Source: Penium margaritaceum
Taxonomy: Eukaryota > Streptophyta > Zygnematophyceae > Desmidiales > Peniaceae
Assembly: GCA_023375785.1 (NCBI GenBank)
Contig: SZWC01001166.1
Location: 174,802 to 238,801, forward strand
Direction of reading: 5' to 3'
Length of the DNA: 64,000 nt
A program made the translations under genes and the position numbers. The notes under the pieces were generated by a model. The model saw nothing but the letters and a program-made list of their open reading frames with translations. It did not search any database and was not told where the DNA came from. This document shows positions 22,020 through 33,080 of this stretch, one piece after another; within the stretch, counting starts at the first letter, position 1, and each line of letters opens with the position of its first letter.

Positions 22020-22510
22020 CGGAAGTGGGGCACAAGTAGGACGCAACTGGGACGCAAGTAAGGCGCAAGTTGGGCACAAGTATGGCGCACATAGGGCCCA
22101 AGAGGGGCGCAAGTAGGGTGCAAGTGGGACGCAAGTGGGGCGCAAGTGGGGCGCAAGTGGGGCGCAAGTGGGACGCAAGTGGGGCACAAGTGGGGTCGAG
22201 GTGGCGTGCAAGTAGAGCACAAGTAGGGCGCAAGTGGGGCGCACGTAGGGCGCAAGAGGGGCGCAAGTAGGGCGCAAGTGGAGCGCTAGTGGGGCAGAAG
22301 TAGGACGCAAGTGGGACGCAAGTAAGGCGCAAGTTGGGCACAAGTATGGCGCACATAGGGCCCAAGAGGGGCGCAAGTAGGGTGCAAGTGGGACGCAAGT
22401 GGGGCGCAAGTGGGGCGCAAGTGGGGCGCAAGTGGGACGCAAGTGGGGCACAAGTGGGGTCGAGGTGGCGTGCAAGTAGAGCACAAGTAGGGCGCAAGTG
22501 GGGTGCAAGT
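22020..22510 (+). repeat. higher-order duplication, 264-bp offset (24 units)
   Basis: TATGGCGCACATAGGGCCCA occurs at 22081 and 22345, and about 220 bp around it is nearly identical, including the odd unit GGGGTCGAGGTGGCGTGC. The offset is 24 x 11. Confidence 0.85.
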
Positions 22511-24589
22511 GGGGCGCAAGTAGGGCGCAAGTGGGGCGCAAGTAGGACGCAGGTGGGGCGCAACTGGGGAGCACGTAGCGCGCAAGTGGGGCGCAAGTGG
22601 AGCGCAAGTGGGATGCAAGTGGGGCGCAAGAGGGACGCAAGTGGAGTGCAAGTGGGGCACAAGTGAGGCGTATGTAGGGCGCAAGTGGGTTGCAAGTGGG
22701 ACGTATGTAGGGTGCAAGTTGGACGCAAGTAGGACAAAAGTGGAGTGCAAGTGGGGCGCAAGTGGGATGCAAGTGAGGAAACAAGTAGGGCACAAGTAGG
22801 GCGCAAGCAAGGCGCAAGTAGGGCGCAAGTGGGGTGCAAGTGGGACGCAAGTGGGGTGCAAGTAGGGCGCAAGTGGGGTGCAAGTGGGGCGCAAGTAGGA
22901 CGCAATTGGGGCGCAAGTGGGGCACAAGTAGGATGCAAGCGGGGCTCAGTAGGGTGTAAGTGGTGCGTAAGAAGGGTGCACGTAGGGTTCAAGTGGGGCA
23001 CACGTAGGTCATAAATGGGACGCAAGTGGGGTGCAAGTGGGGCGCAAGTCATGTGCAAGTAGGGCACAAGTGGGGTGCAAGTGGGGCGCAAGTGGGGCAC
23101 AAGTGGTGTGCAAGTGGGGCACAAGTGGGGCGTAAGGAAGGCGCAAGTAGGGCGTAAGTGGAATGCAAGTGGGGCGCAAGTAGGGCGCAAGTAGGGCGTA
23201 AGTAGGGTTCAAGTGGGGTGCAAGTAGGACGCAAGTGTGGCAAAAATGGGACAAAAGTAGGGTGTAAGTGGGACGCAAGTGGGGCACAAGTAGGGAGCAA
23301 GTGGGACACAAGTAGGGCGCAAGTGGGGTGCAAGTTGGGCGTACGTAGGGTGCAAGTGGGGTGCAAGTAGGACGCAAGTTGGACGCAAGTGGAGCGCAAG
23401 TGGGGCACAAGTGGGGCACAAGTGGGGCGCAAGTGGGGCGCAAGTGGGGCACAAGTATAGCGTGAGTAGGGTACAATTAGGGTGCAAGTGGGGCGCAAGT
23501 AGGGCACAAGTGGGATACAAGTGGGTGCAAGTACGACGCAAGTGGGTGCAAGTGGACCATAGGTGGGATACAAGTGGGGTGCAAGTGGGGCACAAATGGG
23601 GCGCAAGTAGGGCGCAAATGGGACACAAGTGGGGTGTACATAGGACGTAGGACGCGAGTAGGGCACAAGTGGGACGCAAATGCGGCGCAAGTGGGGCGCT
23701 AGTGGTGCGCAACTGGGGTATAAGTGGGGCGTAAGTAAGGCGCAAGTAGGGCGCAAGTGGGGCACAAGTGGGGCGCAAGTAGGGTGCAAGTGGGGCGCAA
23801 GTAGGGCGCAATAAGGGTGGAAGTGGGGCGCAAGTGAGGTGCACGTAGGGTGCAAGTGGGGCACAAGTAAGGCGCAAGTAGGGCACAAGAGGGATGCAAG
23901 TGTGGCACAAATGAGGTGCATGTGGGGCGCAAGTGGGACACAAGTGGGGCGCAAGTAGGGCGCAAGTGGGGCGCAAGTGGGGCGGGAAAAGGGCGCATGT
24001 GGGGCGGAAGTATGCCACAAGTGGGACGCACGTAGGGAGCAAGTGGGACGCAAGTAGGACGCAAGTGGGGTGGAAGTAGAGCGCAAGTGGGGCACAAGTA
24101 GGGCACGAGTGGAACGCAATTCGGGCGTACGTAGGGTGCAAGTCGGATGCAAGTAGGGCGCAAGTGGGGTGTAAGTGGAGCGTACGTGGGGTGCAAGTGG
24201 GGTGCAAGTTGGGCGTAAGTGGTGCGCAGGCTGGGCGCAAATGGGGAGCAAGTAGGGCACAAGTAGGGTACAAGTAGGGCGCAAGTAGGGCGCAAGTGGA
24301 GCGCTAGTGGGGCGGAAGTAGGACGCAAGTGGGACGCAAGTGGGGTACAAGTGGGATGCAAGTGGTGTGCGAGTAGGGTACAAATGGGATGCAAGTGGGG
24401 CACAAGTGGGATGCAAGTAGGACGCAAGTGGGGCACAAGCGGGGTGTACGTAGGGTGCAAGTGGGGGACAAGTAGGGTGCAAGTGGGGCGCATGTGGGGT
24501 ACAAGTGGTGCGCAAGGGGGGCGCAAGTGGGGTGCAAGTAGGGCGCAAGTAGGGTATAAGTGGGGTGCAAGTAGGGCGCAAGTGGGGCG

Positions 24590-25020
24590 CAAGTGGGGCA
24601 CAACTAGGGGGCAAGTGGGACGCAAGTAGGACGCAAGTAGGACGCATGTGGGGCGCACGTGGGGTGCAAGTAGGGCACAAGTGGGGCGCAAGTGGGGCCC
24701 AACAAGGGCGCAAGTGGGGCGCAAGTAGGGTGCAAGTAGGGCGCATGTGGGACGCAAGTGGGGTGCAAGTGGGGCGTAAGTGGGGCGCAAGTGGGGAACA
24801 AGTGGGGCACAACTAGGGGGCAAGTGGGACGCAAGTAGGACGCAAGTAGGACGCATGTGGGGCGCACGTGGGGTGCAAGTAGGGCACAAGTGGGGCGCAA
24901 GTGGGGCCCAACAAGGGCGCAAGTGGGGCGCAAGTAGGGTGCAAGTAGGGCGCATGTGGGACGCAAGTGGGGTGCAAGTGGGGCGTAAGTGGGGCGCAAG
25001 TGGGGAACAAGTGGGGCGCA
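24590..25020 (+). repeat. higher-order duplication, 209-bp offset (19 units)
   Basis: CAACTAGGGGGCAAGTGGGA occurs at 24601 and 24810. The following 200 bp, including GGGGCCCAACAAGGGCG, is the same in both copies. The offset is 19 x 11. High identity points to a recent event. Confidence 0.88.
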
Positions 25021-25290
25021 AGTAGGACGCAAGGAGGACGCAAGTAGGATGCAAGTTAGTGTTGACTTTGCTACCACGCTACAGCAAACATCGATGTAAC
25101 AACGACACAACGATGTCGCCTGGGGGAGGCACAACGGTGTGATCCCCTGGGGGGGTCAGTTTCCATGGCCTTTCACACCTACAACAAAATTCAAATACCC
25201 ATGAAACCTTCCTAACCTGAAAATGAACACTTTTCCTGACATTCAATCTTCAATTCCACATGGCACACATCTCATGTGTGGTGAATTTTC

Positions 25291-25402
25291 AACACTTGCG
25301 CCCTACTTGCACTGCACTTATACCCTACTTGCGCCCTACTTGCACCCCACTTATACCCTACTTGCGCCCTACTTGCACCCCACTTGCGCCCCCCTTGCGC
25401 CC
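25291..25402 (-). repeat. 11-bp minisatellite fragment inside the hAT element
   Basis: About ten units in the C-rich orientation (ACTTGCGCCCT, ACTTGCACCCC, ACTTATACCCT) lie between the hAT left terminus and the transposase 3' end. The orientation is opposite to the surrounding array. A 33-bp (three-unit) sub-repeat is visible. Confidence 0.88.
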
Positions 25403-25525
25403 ATGGTGCTCTCATCGCCTCTCTTGGGGTCAGTCAACAGCTCAGCCTCTTCATCCACAATCCCCCCATCATCCTCGCTATCCCCCCCCCCTCTCGGCCT
25501 CCAATTCTGCTGCTGCCGTTGCAAG

Positions 25526-27756
25526 CTATGATGCAGTCCTCCGTCCTGTGCACCCATGGTGCTTCCGAAGGCGGCCATTACAGCGCACAAGGAGCTCCAG
25601 TGTCATCACGTTGACGCCGTTTCTCCTGGCTGTGTGTATAAGCTCGTGCGTTGAGAACACACGATCGTATTTTGAAGACGAGCAGGGTTGAGACAATACT
25701 TTGATTGCAAGGTCTTGGAGCACAAGAAAGTAGCTAATGTGGTTAACGTGCCACTCAACAGCTGTCATTGTCCTGCATTTCACTTTGGCCACTACAGCAC
25801 AAGCTTTAGCATTCTTCCGAGGAGTGATGAGAGGATTGGCCTCAAGCATGACCTGGCCCTTCTAGAAAGCAACAATCTGCTGCATGATGTCATTGTGCTT
25901 TGCTTCTCGTACCAAAGCATCAACCACAGCATCCCAAGCCTGCATGGTGGTTGAGCATGTCGAGAAATCATTGCCAAAATGCTCAGGGTGCAGGCGCCTT
26001 ACTACGGCGTACAGGGGGCAGGCCATGTCCTTGGTCCAACTGTGCTCTAGCCGTCCAAGAGCAAAGTTCACCTGTGCCTGTGCCACTTTGCATCCCTTTT
26101 TGCCTTTCCTCACGCTTAGTGCTGAGATCTCCTCCGTACAGTCTAATAGCCCCTCATAAATCTCCCCAGCCCCACCACCAGGTCTGTCTGCAACCCTCAG
26201 CACCCACATGAGCGACTCAAGCAAGTCCCGCATCTCCCGCACCTGAATCCAAAATACCTTCCTCCTGATGATGCGCCTAACCTCCCTCTTCCTGGACCTG
26301 AATCCTGAATCTCTTTTGGAACCAATCTGCTTCTAGCTGTCACTGTTCACCAAAGCTTCCAGGTCTATTCTGATCTCCAACAGCCATTCCACCATGGACG
26401 ACACTGATGCAAACCTTGTGTCACACCGGTTCACCAGCACCTTACCACCTGTCCGTTCCTTCAGCCAAGTGCGGGGCATGGCATTGTTCCGCCAGAAGGA
26501 GATGATGTTCTCACACCTGCCAATCAAGCTCGCACCCCATGCACTCTTCCCAAAGTCTTACATCACAAGATCAACATTGTGAGCACAAAAGTCCTAAAAG
26601 AAAAGCTTTGGGTACTTCACGGCAAGATCCTGGAATGCCCTCTTGTTCACAGACGTGTTACCACAGATGATCGACACAACAACTTCTTCACCCACAGCCT
26701 CAATAGCAGCCTCTAACATTGAGGCCGTGTGGTCTGCATCTCGGGTGAGACCAGATGAATCTCAGGAGAAGATGTGGAAAGACCCCATGGCATTGCATGC
26801 CATGGCGTTGTACATTTGTCTGACCTGTCGGTCAGACCACTCGTCCACTACAAGACAAATGCCTTGGATGCTCCATCCCTGTTTCAGAGGAGCATCAAGC
26901 TCTTCCAGTTCCTTGTCCAGCTTTGGAAGCAGTTCCTTCACCACAGTCTTCCGGCTTGGGAGCCTAAAGCTGTTTGTGGTTTTCTTGCCATTTTCATGAC
27001 TTCTAGCAACATAGGCTCACGTCAGAAAGAGATTGGAGACGCACGGATGGCCATGACTTTCATGATGGAAAGATGACACTTTAGGTTGATAGCCCGGTCT
27101 GTGTGCTCAACCACGGTGGACTCCCTGAATGAAGCTGCCTTTGTCACATCAAACAGTGGGACCTCACCCTCAAGTGTGGTGGTGCCTGGTGTTCTGTACG
27201 GTGCTGTACCTTTCCATCCCCTTGACGCCCCACCACCTTCCTCATCCTCCCTATCAGTCTCAATCCGCATGCCCCCAAGCGCAGCCTGCTGATCCCTCTC
27301 CCACTGCTCCCAAAGCTTTACCCATGGGACAGCCTTGTCCTTAGTTCCCCACTCCTCACCCTCACCCTTGTACAGTTGCACACTGTACGGCTGCCAGCCA
27401 GCAGAAGGAGGAGGCTGACGTTCAAGACCAAGTGTGTCCCTGCATGTTGGCGAAGGGTGCGGGCAGGTTTTGATGTTGTTCCTCTCACAAAAGTGCCCAC
27501 GGATGCGATCGCACGCTCCAGACACGCACTTGCCACAGGCACCGCACTTGAAGCCTGCTTTCTTGGTTGGCGTTGGCCACTTCTCGCAGTACTTCGACAG
27601 CTCCTTCGTAAGGTGGTCGCCGATGAGAGGGCGCTTTTTCGGCGGGTTCCACTTTGATGCGTCAAAGATGCCACGAGCTGCAGCGGAAGATTGCCAGTTT
27701 ACGGTGCCGGCAGTGGAAGCGGCTGCGCTGCACCCGGTTGCAGCTGCGAAAGCCAT
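25526..27756 (-). pseudogene. hAT transposase remnant
   Basis: Read on the minus strand from MAFAAATGCSAAA (about 27756), the product has an N-terminal segment with FDASKWNPPKKRP and a BED-like zinc-binding stretch (CGACGKCVSGACDRIRGHFC, about 27475-27535). A DUF659-like piece (ICLVVDEWSDRQVRQMYNAM, about 26800-26865) and NRCDTRFASVSSMVEWLLE (about 26385-26440) follow. The hAT dimerisation region comes last (LAIKVLSQPCSSS then VFSTHELIHTARRN, about 25600-25690). In intact relatives this protein binds the ends and cuts and pastes the element. Stop codons split the frame, for example near 25850, 26245 and 26330, so it is a pseudogene. The zinc-finger subtype is a pattern match only. Confidence 0.85.
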
Positions 27757-27856
27757 GGTAGGAGGACGTTTGAGACCAAGTGTTGGGCTCCGTCTGCTAA
27801 GAGGGCAGTCATCTATGACTCGCAAAGAGCAAGCCACACAGCACCCGAACCAAATG

Positions 27857-27913
27857 GGAGCAAGAATAAAGAGGAAAGAGGGGTTTTTCCTCTTTCCTCG
27901 TCATTCTTGCTCC
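27857..27913. repeat. hairpin-forming inverted repeat in hAT 5' region
   Basis: GGAGCAAGAAT (27857-27867) and GAGGAAAGAGG (27871-27881) pair with CCTCTTTCCTC (27889-27899) and ATTCTTGCTCC (27903-27913). The result is a 22-bp stem with one 3 x 3 internal loop and a 7-base loop. It lies upstream of the transposase start. A second small palindrome, CCTCCACCAGGTGGAGG, follows. Confidence 0.75.
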
Positions 27914-30900
27914 AACTCCTCCACCAGGTGGAGGCCCCTCCCCCCCTACTGGGGGAGAGATGGGAACCCTCCCTCCTCCCCCCAAGTCCCTCCCTGATCG
28001 CATGGCAAGTCAGAAATCCACCTGTCAACATTGGAGATATCAAACATGCACGTTCATCCACCTGTCATGAGACATGAATCTATGCACCTCATCTTCAACG
28101 GCCAGCATTGGTGATAGGCCCTCGGTGCGGCTACATCTGATTGGTCCATAAAATATCATCCCATGTGGGCTAAAATGGTACAGTGAATCTGGCAACATGA
28201 TCATGTGACCATGCCACATCACTTGGTGATGGTGCATGGTAACATCGATAGTAAAAAAAGTATCGAAGTGTTGATCGTGCTCGGTTCCGAGCCGTTTCCA
28301 TGTGTGGAAAATTCCCACTCTTTGCTCGACCAGAGTCGCTGCTCGGTGGCCCCAGGGGCCCCCACGCGTACTACATCGCCGTGATGTAGCATTGATGTCC
28401 GTCGCTGTACCATTGCCGCTGTAGGAGCCCTACAACGGACAACGGGATCAACACTGGTGCAAGTGGGGCACAAGTGGGACGCAAGTAGGGCGCAAGTGGG
28501 ACGCAAGTTGGGCACAACTAGGGTGCAAGTGGGGCGCGAGTGGGGCGCAAGTAGGGCGCAAGTGGAGTGCAAGCAGGGGGCAAGTGGGGCGCAAGTGGGG
28601 TGCACGTAGGACACAAGTGGGGTACAAGTATGGCGCAAGTGGGGTGCAAGTGGAGCGCAAGTGGGGCACAATTAGGGTGCAAGTGGGGCGCAAGTGCGGC
28701 GCACGTAGAGCGCAAGTGGGGTGCAAATAGGGCGCAAGTGTGGCACAAGTGGAGCGCAAGTGGGGCGCAAGTGGGGTGCAAGTGAAGTGCAAGTTGGACG
28801 CAAGTGGGGCGCAAGTGGGGCACAAGTAGGGCAAAAGTAGGGCACAAGTGGGGCGCAAGTAGGGCACAAGTGGGACACAAGTGGGGCGCACGTAGGACGC
28901 AAGTGGGGTGCAGTTGGGACATAGGTGGAGCGCAAGTGGTGTGCAAGTGGGGCGAAAATGGGGTGTAAGTTGGGTAAAAGTGGGACGCAAGTAGGGCACA
29001 AGTGGGGCGCAAGCAAGGCACACCTAGGGTGCCTATCGCGCACAAGTAGGGTGCAAGTGGGGTGCAAGTGGGGCGCAAGTGGGACGCAAGTAGGGCGCAA
29101 GTGGGACGCAAGTAGGGTGCAAGTGGGGCGTAACTATGATGCAAGTGGGGCGCAAGTGAGGCACAAGTAGGGTGCAAGTGGGGCTCATTAGGGCGCAAGG
29201 GGGTGCAAGTGGGGCGCACCTAGGGCGCAACTGGTGCGCGAGTGGGACGCAAGTGGGGCGCAAGTGGGTGGGGCACAAGTGGGACGCAAGTGGGGCACAA
29301 ATGGGGCGCAGGTGGGGTGCAAGTGGCCTACAAGTGGGGCGTAAATGGGGCGTAAATGGGGCGTAAGTAGGGCGCAAGTAAAGCGCAAGTGGGACGCAAG
29401 TGGGGCGCAAGTGGGGCGCAAGTGGGGCACGAGTGGGGTGCAAGTGGGGCACAAGTAGGGCACAAGTAGGACGCAAGTGGGGCGCAAGTGGGACGCACGT
29501 AGGGCGTATGTGGGGCGCAAGTAGGGTGCAAGTGGGGCGTACGTGGGGCGCAAGTGAGGGGCAAGTAAGACGCAAGTCGGGTGCAAGTTGGGTGCAAGTA
29601 AGACATAAGTGGGGAGCGAGTGGGATGCAAGTAGGTTGTAAGTGGGGTACAAGTAGGGCGCAAGTGGGGTGCAAGTGTGCGCACGTAGGGCGCAAGTGGG
29701 GTGCAAGCAAGGCGCAAGTGGGGCGCAAGTCGGCCACAAGTAGGGCGGAAGTGGGATGCAAGTGGGATGCAAGTGGGGCGCTAATGGGGTACAAATGGGG
29801 CGCAAGTAGCGTGTAAGTGGGGCACAAGTGGGGCGCAAGTGGGGCGCAAGTGGGACGCAAGTGGGGCGCAAGTCGGGTGCAAGTGGGGTGCAAGTTATGC
29901 GCAAGTAGGGTACAAGTGGGGCGCAAGTGGGGTGTACGTAGTGTGCAAGTGGGGTGCAAGGAGGGCGCAAGTGGGGCATAAGTGGGGCGCAAGTGAGAGG
30001 CAAGAAGGACGCAAGTGGGGCGCAAGTGGGGCGCAAGTATCACATAAGTAAGGTGCTAGTGGGGAGCAAGTAGGGCGTAGTGGGGCGCAAGTAGGGCGGA
30101 AGTGGGGCGCAAGTGGGGCACACGTAATGTGCAAGAAGGGCGCAAGTAGGATAGAAGTGGGACGCAAGTGGGGCGCACGTAGGGCGCAAGTGGAGTACAA
30201 GTGGGGTACAAGTACGGCGCAAGTGAGGCGTAAGTAGGGTGCAAGTGGGGCGCAAGTGGGGTGCACGTAGGGCGCAAGTGGGGCACAAGAAGGGCGCAAA
30301 TGGGGTGCAACTAGGGTGCAAGTGGGGCGCAAGTGGGACACAGGTGGGACGCAAGTGGTATGCAAGTGGGGCGTTAATGGGGTGCAAGTGGGGCGCAAGT
30401 GGGACGCAAGTAGGGCACAAGTGGAGCGCAAGTGAGGCGCATGTAGGGTACAAGTGGGGCACAAGTAGGGTGCAAGTGGGGCGCAAGTGGGGCGCAAGTG
30501 GGGCGCAAGTGGGAAGCAAGTGGGACGCAAGTTGGACGCAAGTAGGGCGCAAGTAGTGGGCAAGTGGGACGCAAGTGGGACGCAAGTAGGGCGCAAGTGG
30601 GGCGCAAGTGGTACGCAACTAGGATGCAAGTGGGGTGCGAGTGGGGCACAAGTAGGATGCAAGTGGGGCTCAGCAGGATGCAAGTGGGGTCAAGTGGGGC
30701 GCACGTAGGGCGCAAGTGGGGCACAAGTATGGCCCAAGTGGGATGCAAGTGGGACGCAAGTGGGACGTGGATGGGGCGCAAGTGGGGCGCAAGTGGAACG
30801 CAAGTGGGGCGCAAATGGGACGCAAGTGAGACGCTAGTACGGCGCAAGTGGGGCGCAAGTGGGACGCACATAGGGTACAAGTAGGGTGCAAGTAGGGCGC

Positions 30901-32399
30901 AAGTCGGGCGCAAGTGGGACGAAAGCGGGGCGCAAGTGGGACACAAGTGGGGTGCAAGTGGGGCGCAAGTGGTGTGCAAGTGGGGCACAAATGGGGCGTA
31001 AGTGGGATGCAAGTGGGCCGCAAATGGGGCGCAAGTGGGGCGCAAATAGGGCGTAAGTGGGGCGCAAATGGGGCGCAAGTGGGGCGCAAGTGGGACGCAA
31101 GAGGGGCGCAAGTAGGGTGCAAGTGGGGGACAAGTAGGGCGCAAGTTGGGCACAAGTGAGGCGCAAGTGGGGCGTACGTAGGGCACAAGTGGGGCGCAAG
31201 TAGGGTGCAAGTGGGGCGTAAGTGGGGCGCAAGTGAGGGGCAAGTAGGACACAAGTGGGGTGCAAGTGGGGTGCAATTAGGGCATAAGTGGGGTGCAAGT
31301 GGGGCGCAAGTAGGGCGTAGTGGGGCGCAAGTAGGGCGCAAGTGGGGCGCAAGTGGTGCGCACGTAGGGCGCAAGAGGGGCACAAGTAGGACGTAAGTGG
31401 AACGCAAGTGGGACGCACGTAGGGCGCTAGTTGGGTGCAAGTGGGGCGTAAGTACGGCGCAAGTGCGACGTAAGTAGGACGCAAGTGGGGTGCAAGCGTG
31501 GTGCACGTAGGGTGCAAGTGGGACACAAGTAGGGCGCAAATGGGGCGCAAATGGGGCGCAAGTGGGGTGCAAGTGGGGCATAAATGGGGCGCAACTGGGA
31601 CGCAAGTGGGATGCAAGTGGGGCGTAGGTGGGGCACAAGTGGGGCACAAGTAGGGCGCAACTGGAGCGCAAGTGGGGCGCAAGTGAGCGCAAGTAGCGCG
31701 CAAATGGGGCACAAGTGGGGAACAAGTGGGGTGCAAGTTGGGCACAAGTGGGACGCAAGTAGAGCGCAAGTAGGGTGCAAGTGGGACGCAAGTAGGGCGC
31801 AAGTGGGGCGTACGTGGGGTGCAAATAGGGCGCAAGTGGGGTGCAAGTAGGGTGCAAGTGGGGCGCAAGTGGAGCGCAACTGGGGCAGAAGTGGGACACA
31901 AGTGCGGTGCAAGTGGGGTGCAAGTAGGGCGCAAGTGGGGCGCAAGTGGGGCACAAGTTGGGTGCAAGTATAGCACAAGTAGGGTGCAAGTAGAGCGCAA
32001 CTGAGGTGCAAGTCGGACGCAACGGGGGCGCAAGTGGGGTACAGGTGGGGCGCAAGTGGGATGCAAGTGGGGCGCATATGTGGCGCAAGTGGGGCGCAAG
32101 TGGGACGCAAGTAGGACGCAAGTGGGACGCAAGTGGGGCGCAAGTAGGGCGCAAGTGGGGCGCAAGTAGGATGCATGTGGGCCGCAAAAGGGGCACAAAT
32201 GGGACGTTAGTGGGGTGCAAGTGGGGCGCAAGTGGGACCTAATTGGGGTGCAAGTGGGGCGCAAATGGGGCGTAAGTAGGACACAGGTGGGGCACAACTG
32301 GGGTGCAAGTGGGACTCAAATTGGGCGCAAGTGGGATGCATGTAGGGCGCAAGTGGGGCGCAAGTGGTGTGCAAGTGGGACGCAAGTGGGGCGTAACTG

Positions 32400-33080
32400 G
32401 GGCACAAGTGGGGCGCAAGTGGGGTGCAAGTGGGGTGCAAGTGGGGCACAAGTAGGCCGCAAGAAGATCGCAAGTGGGGCGCAAGTGGGACACATGTGGG
32501 ACGCAAGTGGGGCACACGTGGGGTGCAAGTGGGGCGCATGTGGGACGCAAGTGGGGCGCAAGTAGGGCGCAAGTAGGGCGCAAGTAGGGCGCAAGTAGGG
32601 CGCAAGTAGGGCGCAAGTAGGGCGCAAGTAGGGCGCAAGTAGGGCGCAAGTAGGGCGCAAGTAGGGCGCAAGTAGGGCGCAAGTAGGGCGCAAGTAGGGC
32701 GCAAGTAGGGCGCAAGTAGGGCGCAAGTAGGGCGCAAGTAGGGCGCAAGTAGGGCGCAAGTAGGGCGCAAGTAGGGCGCAAGTAGGGCGCAAGTAGGGCG
32801 CAAGTAGGGCGCAAGTAGGGCGCAAGTAGGGCGCAAGTAGGGCGCAAGTAGGGCGCAAGTAGGGCGCAAGTAGGGCGCAAGTAGGGCGCAAGTAGGGCGC
32901 AAGTAGGGCGCAAGTGGGGCACAAGTGGGGCGCAAGTGGGGTGCAAGTGGGGTGCAAGTGGGGCACAAGTAGGCCGCAAGAAGATCGCAAGTGGGGCGCA
33001 AGTGGGACACATGTGGGACGCAAGTGGTGCACACGTGGGGTGCAAGTGGGGCGCATGTGGGACGCAAGTGGGGCGCAAGT
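32400..33080 (+). repeat. 517-bp-offset duplication flanking a perfect sub-array
   Basis: AAGAAGATCGCAAGTGGGGC occurs at 32461 and 32978, with about 150 bp on each side nearly identical (including GACACATGTGGGACGC). The offset is 517 = 47 x 11. The 32 identical units lie between the two copies, so duplication and homogenisation belong to one recent episode. Confidence 0.88.
32557..32908 (+). repeat. 32 perfect copies of CGCAAGTAGGG
   Basis: Exactly 352 bp, 32 x 11, with no variant base. Elsewhere in the array adjacent units nearly always differ. The unit here is the GTAGGG variant rather than the commoner GTGGGG. On the minus strand it encodes a pure repeat of CALLAPYLRPT. Confidence 0.95.

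Larger units (their letters stand above)
19991..25056 (+). repeat. 11-bp minisatellite block 4 (G-rich on +)
   Basis: The block is about 460 units of GGGGCGCAAGT with variants, between element C and the hAT transposon. It holds the longest spurious frame of the window (993 codons, minus strand), made only of variants of PTCAPLAPHLR. No non-repeat insert was seen inside. Confidence 0.97.
25057..28456 (-). mobile_element. hAT-family DNA transposon, full length but decayed
   Basis: The left end reads TAGTGTTGA (25057-25065) and the right end TCAACACTG (28448-28456), a short terminal inverted repeat of hAT type. The 8 bp outside are ATGCAAGT on the left and GTGCAAGT on the right, matching at 7 of 8 positions, which fits the 8-bp hAT target duplication and places the insertion in an 11-bp unit. 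Inside, on the minus strand, are a BED-like zinc finger, a DUF659-like segment and a hAT C-terminal dimerisation domain. The frame carries several stops, so it no longer encodes transposase. It also holds a short inverted fragment of the 11-bp array. Confidence 0.87.

Noticed and set aside
19944-22925. A 993-codon open frame on the minus strand and many frames of 300-840 codons in the arrays
   Set aside because: All are made of an 11-residue cycle read from the stop-free 11-bp repeat, in several overlapping phases on the same strand. Nothing indicates selection on protein sequence or a start context.
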